The notes under the pieces were generated by a model. The model was not told the DNA's origin. It ran no database searches and saw only the letters and a program-made list of their open reading frames with translations. Below, in pieces: positions 1 to 9,276 of a stretch of 64,000 nt of DNA. Position 1 is the stretch's first letter. The number at the start of each line of letters is the position of its first letter. A program made the translations under genes and the position numbers. Where the stretch lies: contig CALISG010000023.1 of the NCBI GenBank assembly GCA_938042065.1, positions 1 to 64,000 on the forward strand, in the 5' to 3' direction. Source of the DNA: an uncultured Candidatus Saccharibacteria bacterium (GTDB lineage Bacteria; Patescibacteriota; Saccharimonadia; Saccharimonadales; Saccharimonadaceae).

Positions 1-39
1 ACCAGCGGCAGCGATGATAGCTTTGGTTGGTTTTTTCAT
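1..39 (-). CDS. GalU-like nucleotidyltransferase, N-terminus only
   Basis: Only the first 13 codons lie inside the window (MKKPTKAIIAAAG). The Lys-Ala-Ile-Ile-Ala-Ala-Ala-Gly stretch is the beginning of the nucleotide-binding loop of UTP-glucose-1-phosphate uridylyltransferases and related sugar nucleotidyltransferases, which make UDP-glucose or similar activated sugars. A good ribosome site (AGGAG) lies 7 bases before the ATG. It follows gatB by 41 bp on the same strand. The exact substrate cannot be judged from 13 residues. Confidence 0.6.
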   Translation of the reverse strand, partial: MKKPTKAIIAAAG

Positions 40-80
40 AATTTAACTCCTATTCTCTCCTCTTCCTGAAGTGTCGAACC

Positions 81-1592
81 TTATAATTTTTCGCGGATTA
101 ATTTCTGCGCCAGGCTCGGATTGGCCTGTCCTTTGGAACGCTTCATGACTTGACCGACCAGGTAGCCGATGGCCTTATCCTTACCAGCTTTAATGTCGGC
201 AATGGAAGCTGCTGAGGTCGGGTCGCTCAATACTTCGTCAACGATGGCAGCGATGGCGCCTTCGTCGGATAACTGCAACAAGTTCTTTTCCTTGGCGATA
301 TCCTCCGGCATAACGCCAGCGTACTTTTCATTGAATAAATCGAGAAAGATTTCCTTGGCACTATTCGAACTAATCGTCCCTTTCTCAGCCAGCAGAGCCA
401 AATGCACCAAGCGGCGCGGACCGACTAGTCCAGACTCAACTTTTTGATAGTCTAATTGTTCGTCTGGCGTGGAAGCAAATAAGTTAAAGGTCCGTTTAGC
501 TAGCCTGTCGTAAGTCTGGCGATCAACATTCAAATCCTCCAGTACTGACTGCTCGTTGCTATCAGTCAGAGAGTAAATGGCATCCAAAGTTTTAGCAGCT
601 TCCTGATGAGCTAGCACCGTATCAATTACCGAATGATCCAGTTTCAAATCCACCCAGCGTTCTCGGTACTCGTTCGGCAACATCGGCACCTCAGCCTGAA
701 TCTGCGCAATTTCCTCATCGCTCAGCACCACTGGCGGGATGTCGGCATCAGGCATGTAGCGATAGTCCTGGGCGTCTTCTTTTGAACGCTGCGAAGTGGT
801 AATCTGCTGGTCGTCACTCCAACCGCGGGTCTCCTGGACCACTTGTTCACCGCGCTCCAGCAGGTCAACTTGGCGTTTGAACTCGTATTCAGCGGCACGC
901 TCGACGCTGCGGAACGAATTAAGGTTTTTGACTTCGGCGCGTTTGCCAAGCTCGGTCGCGCCTTTCTTGGCCACCGAAATATTAACATCAAACCGCATGT
1001 TGCCGTGGTACAAATCACCGTACGTCACGCCCGCGTAGACCATCAACTTATGAAGTTCCGAAGCATACGCCTTAGCCTCCTCGGCAGAATGTATGTCCGG
1101 TTCAGAGACGATTTCAATCAACGGCGTGCCAGCGCGGTTGAGGTCAACCAGCGAATAGCCGTCGTGGTGCGTCAACTTGCCAGCATCCTCTTCCATGTGC
1201 GCATGATGAATCCGCACCCGCTTGAGCGAACCGTCTTCTAGCGGCGCGTCAACATAGCCAGCCAAAATAATCGGCTGATACATCTGCGAGGTCTGATAAC
1301 CCTTTGGCAGGTCAGGGTAAAAATAATGTTTGCGGTCAAACCGGCTAACGCGAGCAATCGGCGCGTTCAGCGCTTTACCAGCACGCACCGCCAGCTCGAC
1401 GGCGTGCTTATTCAGCACTGGCAACATTCCTGGCAATCCAAAATCAATTTCATGCGTTTTTTCGTTCGGCTCAGCATTACGCGCATCATTGTCAGCCGGG
1501 CTAAACAGCTTGGTTTTGGTCGCCAGCTGGACGTGGCACTCAATGCCAATGGTCATTTCATATTGTTGTAAAATTTCGTCAGATACTGCCAT
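81..1592 (-). CDS. gatB: Asp/Glu-tRNA(Asn/Gln) amidotransferase subunit B
   Basis: 503 aa, the usual length. GatB is the kinase/tRNA-binding subunit of GatCAB, which turns Glu-tRNA(Gln) or Asp-tRNA(Asn) into the amidated form using ammonia passed from GatA. The N-terminal cradle shows the family signatures GIECHVQL (residues 16-23) and YPDLPKGYQTSQ (about 92-103). The C-terminal tail domain ends in the YqeY-like GKDKAIGYLVGQVMKRSKG region. Its ATG overlaps the stop of the upstream membrane gene by one base (TAATG), so it is probably translationally coupled. tRNA-Gln(CTG) at 42.3 kb is a likely substrate. Confidence 0.97.
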   Translation of the reverse strand: MAVSDEILQQYEMTIGIECHVQLATKTKLFSPADNDARNAEPNEKTHEIDFGLPGMLPVLNKHAVELAVRAGKALNAPIARVSRFDRKHYFYPDLPKGYQTSQMYQPIILAGYVDAPLEDGSLKRVRIHHAHMEEDAGKLTHHDGYSLVDLNRAGTPLIEIVSEPDIHSAEEAKAYASELHKLMVYAGVTYGDLYHGNMRFDVNISVAKKGATELGKRAEVKNLNSFRSVERAAEYEFKRQVDLLERGEQVVQETRGWSDDQQITTSQRSKEDAQDYRYMPDADIPPVVLSDEEIAQIQAEVPMLPNEYRERWVDLKLDHSVIDTVLAHQEAAKTLDAIYSLTDSNEQSVLEDLNVDRQTYDRLAKRTFNLFASTPDEQLDYQKVESGLVGPRRLVHLALLAEKGTISSNSAKEIFLDLFNEKYAGVMPEDIAKEKNLLQLSDEGAIAAIVDEVLSDPTSAASIADIKAGKDKAIGYLVGQVMKRSKGQANPSLAQKLIREKL

Positions 1593-2017
1593 TAGATTGC
1601 TCCTAAATCTTTCAATGCTTGTTTGTAAGCGGCCAGAGCGCGGCGCGCAATATCATAATTTATCTTGACATCAGCTTCGTGCGCGATATGGTTACGGATC
1701 TTGTGCGCGCCCCAGATATGGTTAGCGTTCGACCAAACCTTACCAGCAGCTTTCATGCGCTCGCCCATAGTCTCGCCCTTGTAGCGGCTATCACGCAAGG
1801 CTTTGTCAACAAGCTTATCAGCGTTGAGGATAGCTAGCTGCCAGCTAGGAGCGCTTTCTTTGTCGAGGCTATTTTCGATCGCTAGCCAACGGGCGCGGAA
1901 TTTTTCGACTTTGAGCTTCGGCGAACGCTTGCTGGCAAAGGCAATGAAAACTGCGCCGACAATCGCCAAGATCAGTACCGCTATCAAAATAAACCACGTT
2001 GCGAAATTATTGTTCAT
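1592..2017 (-). CDS. Membrane-anchored HEPN-like protein
   Basis: 141 aa, inserted between gatA and gatB. Residues 7-28 form one hydrophobic membrane span, followed by a basic stretch (KRSPKLKVEKFRARW) and a helical cytoplasmic part. Residues 108-113 read RNHIAH, which fits the R-polar-x3-H motif of HEPN domains, a fold that includes many RNases. The preceding helices (LAILNADKLVDKALRD) also look like HEPN/DUF4145-type proteins. The start overlaps the gatA stop by 11 bp and the stop overlaps the gatB start by one base, so it is co-translated with the amidotransferase. Fold and nuclease activity are inference from one motif; a structural role is equally possible. Confidence 0.6.
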   Translation of the reverse strand: MNNNFATWFILIAVLILAIVGAVFIAFASKRSPKLKVEKFRARWLAIENSLDKESAPSWQLAILNADKLVDKALRDSRYKGETMGERMKAAGKVWSNANHIWGAHKIRNHIAHEADVKINYDIARRALAAYKQALKDLGAI

Positions 2018-3416
2018 TTTCGCCCTCCATATCGCCTGCTAGCGCGATCAACTTAGCGTCGGACTTCATCGGGCCAACTAACTGCGCGCCGATCGGTAGG
2101 CCGCTAGAACTACTACCTGCCGGTATACTGATTGCTGGCAAACCTGCCAAGCTCGGTGGTACCGTCATGACATCCGCCAAGTACATCTTGACTGGATCGC
2201 TAGTGTTTTCGCCCAGGCCAAACGCCGGCGTCGGCGCGGTTGGCAGCAGCAAAAAATCGTACTTCTCAAACAGCTTGTTGAATTCGTTAATCAAAACAGT
2301 GCGCGCTTTTTGAGCCTTCAGATAATAAGCATCGAAAAAACCGCTGGATAGCACATAGCTGCCGATCATGATGCGGCGTTTGTTCTCGGTCATGAAGCCT
2401 TCGTTGCGGCTGCGGCCGTAGAGCTCGGCTAGCGTTTTGACACCTTCGGCGCGATAGCCGTAGCGCACGCCGTCGTAGCGCGCCAGATTGCTAGAAACTT
2501 CTGCTGGCACGACGATATAATAAATCGCCAAAGCATATTTAAGGCTTGGCATATCAACATTTTCAACCGTGTGACCAGCTGCGCGTAATTTATTGGCAAA
2601 ATCATTAACGTTAGCGCGAACTTCTGCGTCGACGCCGTCGCCCATCGCCTCGCTGATCAGGCCAATCTTCAAATGCTCGCCTGCTGATTTTTGCATTTCA
2701 AAGTAATCCGGCAGCGTCGTCATATCCTTGTCGTCGCGGCCAGCCATCACGCTAGTGACTAATGCCACATCGTCGGCATGCCGTGCGAAGCAACCCATCG
2801 TGTCGGTACTAGAAGCCATCGCCACCGCACCGTAGCGGCTGCTCAAACCATAAGTCGGTTTAAAACCGTAAACACCGTTGAAGCTAGCCGGCTGGCGAAT
2901 TGAACCGCCAGTGTCGGTACCCAGCGCGAACGGCACCACATCTAGCGCTGTCACGACCGCTGAACCTCCCGACGAACCGCCAGCTACCTTAGTCTGGTCA
3001 ACGGCATTATGCGTCGCGCCAAAATATGAGTTCTCGGTCGAACCGCCGTGCGCAAAAGCATCGAGATTCGACTTACCAATACAAATCGCACCTGCCGCTT
3101 CGAGCTTCTCGACGACGGTCGCCTGGACTGGCGCTTGAAAGTTCTCGAGCATTTTCGCCGCCGCAGTAGTTGGCGCGCCGAACGCCAAGTAATTATCCTT
3201 GACCACGAACGGTACGCCCGCCAGGATGCCCGGGTTCTCACCTTTTTTGATCTGCTCGTCGATCTCGTCAGCTCGCTGCAAAGCGCGCTCTGCCGTCAGG
3301 CTTAGCAACGCATGATATTCCTCGATTTCTTGAGCTTTGGCGAGCGACTGCTCGACTTGCGCCCGCGCAGTGGTCTCGCCTTTTTTAACCTTATCTACTA
3401 ATTCAATAATTTTCAT
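2007..3416 (-). CDS. gatA: Asp/Glu-tRNA(Asn/Gln) amidotransferase subunit A
   Basis: 469 aa amidase-signature protein that hydrolyses glutamine and supplies ammonia to GatB. The Ser-cisSer-Lys triad is visible: Lys in GVPFVVKDN (near residue 70), the first Ser in GGSSGGSA (near 148) and the nucleophile in GTDTGGSIRQPASF (near 172). I start at the ATG of MKIIELVDK, 2 bp after the gatC stop; the longer reading frame to 3446 lies inside gatC and adds MRESAKGVVV, which is not family-like. Order gatC-gatA-HEPN-gatB on one transcript. Confidence 0.97.
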   Translation of the reverse strand: MKIIELVDKVKKGETTARAQVEQSLAKAQEIEEYHALLSLTAERALQRADEIDEQIKKGENPGILAGVPFVVKDNYLAFGAPTTAAAKMLENFQAPVQATVVEKLEAAGAICIGKSNLDAFAHGGSTENSYFGATHNAVDQTKVAGGSSGGSAVVTALDVVPFALGTDTGGSIRQPASFNGVYGFKPTYGLSSRYGAVAMASSTDTMGCFARHADDVALVTSVMAGRDDKDMTTLPDYFEMQKSAGEHLKIGLISEAMGDGVDAEVRANVNDFANKLRAAGHTVENVDMPSLKYALAIYYIVVPAEVSSNLARYDGVRYGYRAEGVKTLAELYGRSRNEGFMTENKRRIMIGSYVLSSGFFDAYYLKAQKARTVLINEFNKLFEKYDFLLLPTAPTPAFGLGENTSDPVKMYLADVMTVPPSLAGLPAISIPAGSSSSGLPIGAQLVGPMKSDAKLIALAGDMEGENEQ

Positions 3417-3418
3417 AA

Positions 3419-3709
3419 CTACAACACCTTTGGCACTTTCACGCAATTGTCGCTTTGTTCAGCTGCTAAGGCCAGTAGCTGTTGCCGCGATACGCTGCTG
3501 TCAATAATTTCGTCGTCGCGCCAGACGTTTTGCAAGCCTGTCACCTGATACGTTGGCTCCACGCCGTCGGTATCCAACTCGTCCAGCTGATTGATATAAT
3601 TGATAATTTTCTTGATATCGGCGCAGAGCGATCCAACCTCCGGATCAGACATCTGCAAACCGCTTAATTGTGCCAAATGACGCACATCGTCGTTGGTAAT
3701 TGTACTCAT
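3419..3709 (-). CDS. gatC: Asp/Glu-tRNA(Asn/Gln) amidotransferase subunit C
   Basis: 96 aa, normal for GatC, the small clamp that holds GatA and GatB together. It begins with the family pattern ITNDDVRHLAQLSGL and carries the central DELDTDGVEPTYQV loop. First gene of the gatCA-x-B operon. Its ATG lies 9 bases after a TATAAT box, leaving almost no untranslated leader and no room for a Shine-Dalgarno site. Confidence 0.95.
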   Translation of the reverse strand: MSTITNDDVRHLAQLSGLQMSDPEVGSLCADIKKIINYINQLDELDTDGVEPTYQVTGLQNVWRDDEIIDSSVSRQQLLALAAEQSDNCVKVPKVL

Positions 3710-3718
3710 TATTCACTA

Positions 3719-3747
3719 ATTATAACGCAGAAGCTAGAGAAGTGCCA
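3719..3747 (-). promoter_or_regulatory. gatC promoter, near-leaderless
   Basis: Reading on the minus strand: TTGGCA (3747-3742), 17-base spacer, TATAAT (3724-3719). Expected transcription start is near 3712, 2-3 bases before the gatC ATG at 3709. Clear match to sigma-70-type consensus. Confidence 0.8.
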
Positions 3748-3808
3748 AAGGATTTTGCATAAGTTACAGAAGCTCAGTCATCCCACTTATGCTACAATAA
3801 GATAAGTT

Positions 3809-5581
3809 ATGCCGCATCAAATCAAAAAGAAACTAGGAGTGACATTATATAGAGGCGGAGCAGAGTTCCGTGTGTGGGCGCCTTTTGCGCGGCAAGTATT
3901 CATCAGCGGGACGTTCACCGCGGGCGAGAAACAGCCTCTAACCAGCGAGGGCGACGGCTATTGGTTTGCGCTGATCCGCAATGTCGAGCCGGGCCACCAG
4001 TACAAATATATTATCGAGACGCCCGACGGCCAGCTGCTCGAGAAGAACGACCCGCGCGCTCGAGCTATCACTAGCAGCGACAAGGGTTTTTCGGTGGTTG
4101 TCGACAATAACTTCGATTGGCAGAACGATGCTAATTTTGCCATGCCGCCGCGCCAAGATCAAGTCATTTATGAACTGCATGTCGGCACCTTCAACCGCCC
4201 CGATGCTGCTACATCTGGCACCTTTGACAGTGCGATCGAAAAGTTGGATTACTTGCGAGATCTCGGCATTAACATTATCGAGCTGATGCCAATCACTAGC
4301 ATGGCTTTCAGCAACGGCTGGGGCTATGCGCCAAACCATATTTTCAGCGTCGAAAGCATGCTGGGCGGGCGCCACGGCTTGATGAAGTTCGTACGCGAGT
4401 GCCACACCCGCGGTATCGGCGTAGTGCTAGACGTCGTTTACAATCATTTTTACGGCGACACCGATCTCTGGCAATTTGACGGCTGGAGCGAGAATGACCG
4501 CGGCGGGATTTATTTTTATAATGACGAGCGCGGCGATACACCTTGGGGTGGACGACCTGATTTCGGCCGGCCAGAAGTTCGGCAATTTATCCTTGACAAT
4601 ATCACGATGTGGTTGAATGAATACCATATGGACGGTCTGCGCGTCGATAGTACCATTTACATGCGCAATACCGAAGGCCGCGATAACGACCCCGAGCACG
4701 ACATCGCTGACACTTGGAGTTTATTGCAAGATATCACTGAATTAGCGCACAAAATCAAACCAGATTCGTTGATAATCGCCGAAGATGCTGCTTGCAATCC
4801 AGCAATCACGGCACCGCGCGCCAACAACGGCTGTGGCTTCGACGCGCAGTGGGAGCTGGGCTGGCCGCATGCGCTGCGCGATGCGTTGGGGCTAACTACC
4901 AGCGTGGCGCCAACTTTGCAAGGCATTCGCTATGAATTTTCCCACTCATACAATGGCAATGATTTTGAGCGAGTTATTTTTAGCGATTCGCACGATACTG
5001 CTGCCAACGGCTCGGTGCGGCTCAACGAAGCAGCCGACCCTACTGGCGGCACGACGCTATATGCCCGCGAAAAAGCTCTGCTGGCCGACGCCGTCACTTT
5101 GACATCCGCTGGCATACCAATGATTTTACAAGGCAGCGAGTTCTTGCAGGACGGCTCTTTCAACGATTGGGCGGCCCTAGAATGGCACAAAACCGAAAAG
5201 TACGCCGGCATCCTGCTGGCTCACAAGCACTTGTTGGCGTTGCGGCATAATGCTTACGATACAACGCGCGGCCTGCAAGGCAATTCGACCGCTCTTTTCC
5301 ATGCCAACGACGACAACTGCGTTATCGGTTACCACCGCTGGGATAAGGGCGGCGCTGGCGACGACGTGCTAGTAATTGTCAATTTCAGCGACCAGCACTT
5401 CGACCATTACGATATCAATTTGCCGCTGCCAGGGCACTGGCATGTCCGCTTCAACGGCAGCTGGCACGGCTATAGCAAGGATTTTCGCGGCGTGCATTTA
5501 TCGTCGGTAAACACACACAAGAACAGTACAGCCACCATCACGCTGCCGCCTTATGGGGTGTATATTTTGTCGCAAGAGTAA
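3809..5581 (+). CDS. GH13 alpha-glucan enzyme (branching-enzyme-like)
   Basis: 590 aa. Residues 10-105 form an N-terminal beta-sandwich of the CBM48/E-set type (EFRVWAPFARQVFISG), followed by a GH13 barrel. Catalytic residues are visible: nucleophile Asp280 in DGLRVD, acid/base Glu325 in LIIAED and stabiliser Asp396 in FSDSHD; DVVYNH (about 218-223) is conserved region I. The C-terminal all-beta domain starts near 500. Layout and length fit 1,4-alpha-glucan branching enzymes and maltooligosyltrehalose trehalohydrolases; sequence alone does not decide between them. No signal peptide, so it acts on cytoplasmic storage glucan. A TGC-TACAAT box ends 10 bases before the ATG. It is transcribed away from gatC. 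Confidence 0.85.
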   Translation: MPHQIKKKLGVTLYRGGAEFRVWAPFARQVFISGTFTAGEKQPLTSEGDGYWFALIRNVEPGHQYKYIIETPDGQLLEKNDPRARAITSSDKGFSVVVDNNFDWQNDANFAMPPRQDQVIYELHVGTFNRPDAATSGTFDSAIEKLDYLRDLGINIIELMPITSMAFSNGWGYAPNHIFSVESMLGGRHGLMKFVRECHTRGIGVVLDVVYNHFYGDTDLWQFDGWSENDRGGIYFYNDERGDTPWGGRPDFGRPEVRQFILDNITMWLNEYHMDGLRVDSTIYMRNTEGRDNDPEHDIADTWSLLQDITELAHKIKPDSLIIAEDAACNPAITAPRANNGCGFDAQWELGWPHALRDALGLTTSVAPTLQGIRYEFSHSYNGNDFERVIFSDSHDTAANGSVRLNEAADPTGGTTLYAREKALLADAVTLTSAGIPMILQGSEFLQDGSFNDWAALEWHKTEKYAGILLAHKHLLALRHNAYDTTRGLQGNSTALFHANDDNCVIGYHRWDKGGAGDDVLVIVNFSDQHFDHYDINLPLPGHWHVRFNGSWHGYSKDFRGVHLSSVNTHKNSTATITLPPYGVYILSQE

Positions 5582-5638
5582 CTACCTTATCTTATATATT
5601 ATAACATATTTGATGGTATTATGTCAAAAAATCTTGAT

Positions 5639-6628
5639 TTAGCTAGCTAAAAAGCGGATGGTAGTTATATCGCCAGCCTCAACCGCAGCCCTGCCGCCAA
5701 CTGGATAAGTGAATTTCGGGTCGGTATGGCCAAAATCTAGACTAGCAATGACTGGCATAGTCTGCTCAATATTTTTGCTGAGAATAATATCCCTAAGAGC
5801 CTGCTCTGTTGGCTGCGATTCCTGTTGGAAACGCCCGATTAGAATAGCTTTGACCTGACGAAAATACGGCTGCTGCACTACCGACTGGAAATTGCGCTCA
5901 AATGTTTCTAAAATCGAATCGTAGCTATCGTCCTCGATACATAAGATGATATCGCCAGCAATGTGCGGAAAATACTCGGTGCCGTTCAGCAAATTTAGGC
6001 TGCACATATTTCCGCCCAGCAAAATTCCTTCGGCTCTACCTTTTTGGATGATTACTGGACCAGCGTTTGGCAGAGTAGCGCGCGAGGATTTTTCGTCGTA
6101 ATTCCAAGGATAATCGTAAAAGTTCGCCGACGGTGCAATTTCGTACTCATCCGACTGATCCGCAAACAAACAGCGCTTAAAATATTCCAGCGAATAACTA
6201 TTTTGCGGCAGCATACCAAAGCAATAAAAGTTCGGCGCAGCATATGTGATTAAGCCAGTTTTAGCTAGAATAGCATGATTCAACACCGTGATATCCGAAA
6301 ATCCGGCAAAAATCTTCGGGTTAGCGCCAATTAGTTTCCAGTCTATTTTGTCGAGCAACTGATTTGAATTAAAACCGCCAACGGCCGCCAAAATCGCTTT
6401 AACTTTCGAATCGGTAAATGCAGCATGCAAATCGTCGATCTTCTCTTGATCGCTCGGACAGCCGCGCTGAGACCGTGAAAAGGCATTTTCACTAAACGTC
6501 ACCATCAAACCAAGCGATTCCAGCGCCATCGTTGCCCGCCGCAAAACAGTCTCGTCAATGTCGCTAGCCGAGCACGCCAGTGCAACGATTCGAATTTCAG
6601 CGCCAGGCTGCAGTTTGTTTGGTGTCAT
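5639..6628 (-). CDS. S66 LD-carboxypeptidase / MccF-like peptidase
   Basis: 329 aa, typical of peptidase family S66, which trims the terminal D-residue from muropeptide tetrapeptides or, in MccF, cleaves acyl-sulfamoyl nucleotides. The nucleophile Ser is in AGFSDIT (near 108), the GILLGGNMCSLNLLNGT block (near 203-219) and a late SLDFGHTDPKFTYPVGG block carry the remaining conserved residues, and CIEDD supplies the acid. No signal peptide, so peptidoglycan recycling inside the cell is the likeliest role. Ribosome site AAAGGAT precedes the ATG. Confidence 0.88.
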   Translation of the reverse strand: MTPNKLQPGAEIRIVALACSASDIDETVLRRATMALESLGLMVTFSENAFSRSQRGCPSDQEKIDDLHAAFTDSKVKAILAAVGGFNSNQLLDKIDWKLIGANPKIFAGFSDITVLNHAILAKTGLITYAAPNFYCFGMLPQNSYSLEYFKRCLFADQSDEYEIAPSANFYDYPWNYDEKSSRATLPNAGPVIIQKGRAEGILLGGNMCSLNLLNGTEYFPHIAGDIILCIEDDSYDSILETFERNFQSVVQQPYFRQVKAILIGRFQQESQPTEQALRDIILSKNIEQTMPVIASLDFGHTDPKFTYPVGGRAAVEAGDITTIRFLAS

Positions 6629-6660
6629 TTTTATCCTTTCTACTAAAGTTGTTACTAGCC

Positions 6661-8634
6661 CTACATCTTCTCGCGAATCTCGGCGATTAGGTCGCGCAGG
6701 TCGGCGGCGCGTTCGAATTCTAAGTTAGCGCTGGCTAAGTTCATCTGCGCGGTCAAATCTTTGACGAGATTTTTGTACTCGTCGCGCGGGATTTTGCGCA
6801 GGTCGAGCTTTGGCTTGTCATCTTCTTTTTGCGGAATGATGGCGCGCAGACCTTCGTCAATTGCTTTATTGATACCGCGCGGCGTGATGTTATGCTCGCG
6901 GTTGTATTTCTCTTGAATCTGGCGGCGACGGCGCGTTTCGTCGATCGCCAAGCGCATGCTATCGGTCATATTGTCGCCGTACATGATCACCTTGCCGTCA
7001 ACGTGGCGCGCTGCCCGGCCAATCGTCTGAATTAGGCTGCGTTCGCTGCGCAAGAAACCTTCCTTGTCGGCATCCATAATCGCCACCAAACTAACTTCTG
7101 GCAAGTCAATCCCCTCGCGCAACAAATTGATGCCGACCAGCACGTCATAAACGCCCATCCGCAAATCGCGCAAAATATCGCCGCGTTCCAGCGTGTCGAT
7201 TTCGCTGTGAATGTAAGCTGTCTTGATACCGATCTCCGTCAAGTAAGTCGATAAATCCTCTGCCATCCGCTTGGTCAAAGTAGTGACTAGTACGCGTTGC
7301 TTTTTATCGACGCGGTCGCGAATCTCGGCGATCAAGTCGTCAACTTGCCCGTCGGTCGGTCGGACGATAATCTCTGGATCAAGCAAACCAGTCGGGCGGA
7401 TCACTTGCTGCGCTGGCGCCGGGCTGCGCTGGAGTTCATAATCGCCAGGCGTCGCCGAAACGTAAATGACTTGGTTGATGTGTTTATTAAATTCGTCAAA
7501 GCGCAGCGGGCGGTTGTCTAGAGCACTCGGCAAGCGAAAACCGTACTCGACCAACACCTCTTTGCGAGCGCGGTCGCCATTATACATGCCGCGCACTTGC
7601 GGCACGGTAACATGGCTTTCGTCGATAATCATCAAAAAGTCGTCTGGAAAGTAATCTAACAAAGTCGCTGGCTGCTCGCCCGGTTCGCGGTTGGTTAGAT
7701 AACGGCTGTAGTTTTCGATACCTTTGACGAAGCCAGTCTGCTCGAGCATCTCGAGGTCATACTTGGTGCGCTGGCTGAGACGTTGTGCCTCTAGCAGTTT
7801 ATTATTTTTCTCGAACCATTCGACACGCTGCTCGTACTCGGCGCGAATATTCTCGATGGCGCGCTTAATTTTTTCTTTCGGCGTAGCGTAGTGGCTGCTC
7901 GGAAAAATAGTGAAGAGTTCCGGCTCTTCTAGAATCTCGCCAGTCAGCGGGTCAATCCGCGTAATTCGATCGACGTCATCGCCAAAAAACTCCACTCGAT
8001 AAGCCGTTTCACCGCCCGCCGGAAATACATCAACCACGTCGCCTTTGACGCGAAACGCACCGCGCGCAAAGTCGATATCGTTGCGATGATATTGGATATC
8101 CATCAATTGGCGCAAAAACTTATCTTGCAAACGCCGCTCGCCGCGCTTAACGGTAATCGACAAATCATAATAATCCGCTGGCGAGCCCAAACCATAAATA
8201 CAGCTGACGCTCGACACGATAACCACGTCGCGCCGTGTCAGCAAAGCGTCGGTAGCAGCATGGCGCAAGCGGTCGATCTCTTCGTTGATCGCCGAATCTT
8301 TCTCGATATAGGTATCGCTCGACGCAATGTAAGCTTCTGGTTGGTAATAATCAAAATAGCTGACGAAATAATGAACTTCGTTGTCGGGGAAAAACTGTTT
8401 GAATTCGCTGAATAGCTGGGCAGCGAGAGTTTTGTTGTGCGCCAAAATCAACGTCGGCACATTCCTCTGAGCGATAATGTTCGCCATTGTAAAAGTTTTA
8501 CCGCTACCTGTTACACCGAGTAACGTTTGCTCGCGCTGGCCGTCGTACAAACCATTCAGCAACTGGGCGATCGCTTGCGGCTGATCGCCAGTCGGTTGAT
8601 ACGTAGACTTTAGCCGAAATCGCTGACTATCCAT
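6661..8634 (-). CDS. uvrB: Excinuclease ABC subunit B
   Basis: 657 aa, full length. UvrB is the damage-verifying helicase of nucleotide excision repair. Walker A GVTGSGKT is near residues 39-46, the beta-hairpin region around [19 protein letters not shown] near 95, the DESHV box near 340, helicase motifs V-VI ([24 protein letters not shown]) near 500-545, and the C-terminal UVR coiled coil at 620-657. The ATG follows a TAAAAT box by 7 bases, another near-leaderless start. uvrA and uvrC are not in the window. Confidence 0.98.
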   Translation of the reverse strand: MDSQRFRLKSTYQPTGDQPQAIAQLLNGLYDGQREQTLLGVTGSGKTFTMANIIAQRNVPTLILAHNKTLAAQLFSEFKQFFPDNEVHYFVSYFDYYQPEAYIASSDTYIEKDSAINEEIDRLRHAATDALLTRRDVVIVSSVSCIYGLGSPADYYDLSITVKRGERRLQDKFLRQLMDIQYHRNDIDFARGAFRVKGDVVDVFPAGGETAYRVEFFGDDVDRITRIDPLTGEILEEPELFTIFPSSHYATPKEKIKRAIENIRAEYEQRVEWFEKNNKLLEAQRLSQRTKYDLEMLEQTGFVKGIENYSRYLTNREPGEQPATLLDYFPDDFLMIIDESHVTVPQVRGMYNGDRARKEVLVEYGFRLPSALDNRPLRFDEFNKHINQVIYVSATPGDYELQRSPAPAQQVIRPTGLLDPEIIVRPTDGQVDDLIAEIRDRVDKKQRVLVTTLTKRMAEDLSTYLTEIGIKTAYIHSEIDTLERGDILRDLRMGVYDVLVGINLLREGIDLPEVSLVAIMDADKEGFLRSERSLIQTIGRAARHVDGKVIMYGDNMTDSMRLAIDETRRRRQIQEKYNREHNITPRGINKAIDEGLRAIIPQKEDDKPKLDLRKIPRDEYKNLVKDLTAQMNLASANLEFERAADLRDLIAEIREKM

Positions 8635-8667
8635 CTGGTATATTTTAACATTTTTAAGCTATTCTAG

Positions 8668-9276
8668 CTAACCTTGACCGTAGCGTTTGGCACTAACCTG
8701 CGGATCGCTGCTATCGTGCTCAACATCGGCGTATTTCTTGTCAAGCGCCTCAATGACTCGCGCTACTAACCGCTCGGGATTAGCGTCGTAAATGACATCT
8801 TTAGCGCCCGGCGCCCAAACGTTCTTAAGCAAAGTAATCGTGTAGTCAGCCAGGCCGCCGCTACCCAGCAAGATGCCGCAGACCTTACGACTTTCGAGCG
8901 CTGTCGATAGCTCGTGCAAGCTGCCCATCCGCCCGCCGACGGTAATAACTGCGTCGGCACTGCGCACTAAGTGAACATCGCGGCCAACATATTCCATACC
9001 GGTGAAGTTGATATAGTCGAATTCGGCAGTCGGCAAACGGTAAGTCGAAATATGTTCGCGAAACGAACTAGCTGGCGAAAATCCGACCGACACGCCTTTG
9101 GTCTGACCAATACTTTTGAAGCCACGCGCCGCAAAGTGCGGCAAGCCGACAGTAGCGCCTGTCAACAATGTCTTGCCCGAACGTGCGATTTCAGCGCCAA
9201 TCGCAAAAGCTTTTTCGTGAGCGCTATCAACTGTCTCGCCCGACGCCGCGCCCGATACGCAAATCTGGTATTTCAT
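8668..9276 (-). CDS. SLOG/LOG-family nucleotide-binding protein
   Basis: 202 aa Rossmann-like protein of the SLOG superfamily, which includes LOG cytokinin-activating hydrolases and DprA. It opens with a beta strand and small-residue loop (QICVSGAASG, residues 3-12) and carries the signature-like GGRMGSLHELSTALE (about 113-127), equivalent to the PGGxGTxxE nucleotide-binding motif. It overlaps the PfkB kinase stop by one base and ends the carbon operon. Activity on a nucleotide monophosphate is possible but not shown; some homologues only bind nucleotides. Confidence 0.7.
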   Translation of the reverse strand: MKYQICVSGAASGETVDSAHEKAFAIGAEIARSGKTLLTGATVGLPHFAARGFKSIGQTKGVSVGFSPASSFREHISTYRLPTAEFDYINFTGMEYVGRDVHLVRSADAVITVGGRMGSLHELSTALESRKVCGILLGSGGLADYTITLLKNVWAPGAKDVIYDANPERLVARVIEALDKKYADVEHDSSDPQVSAKRYGQG

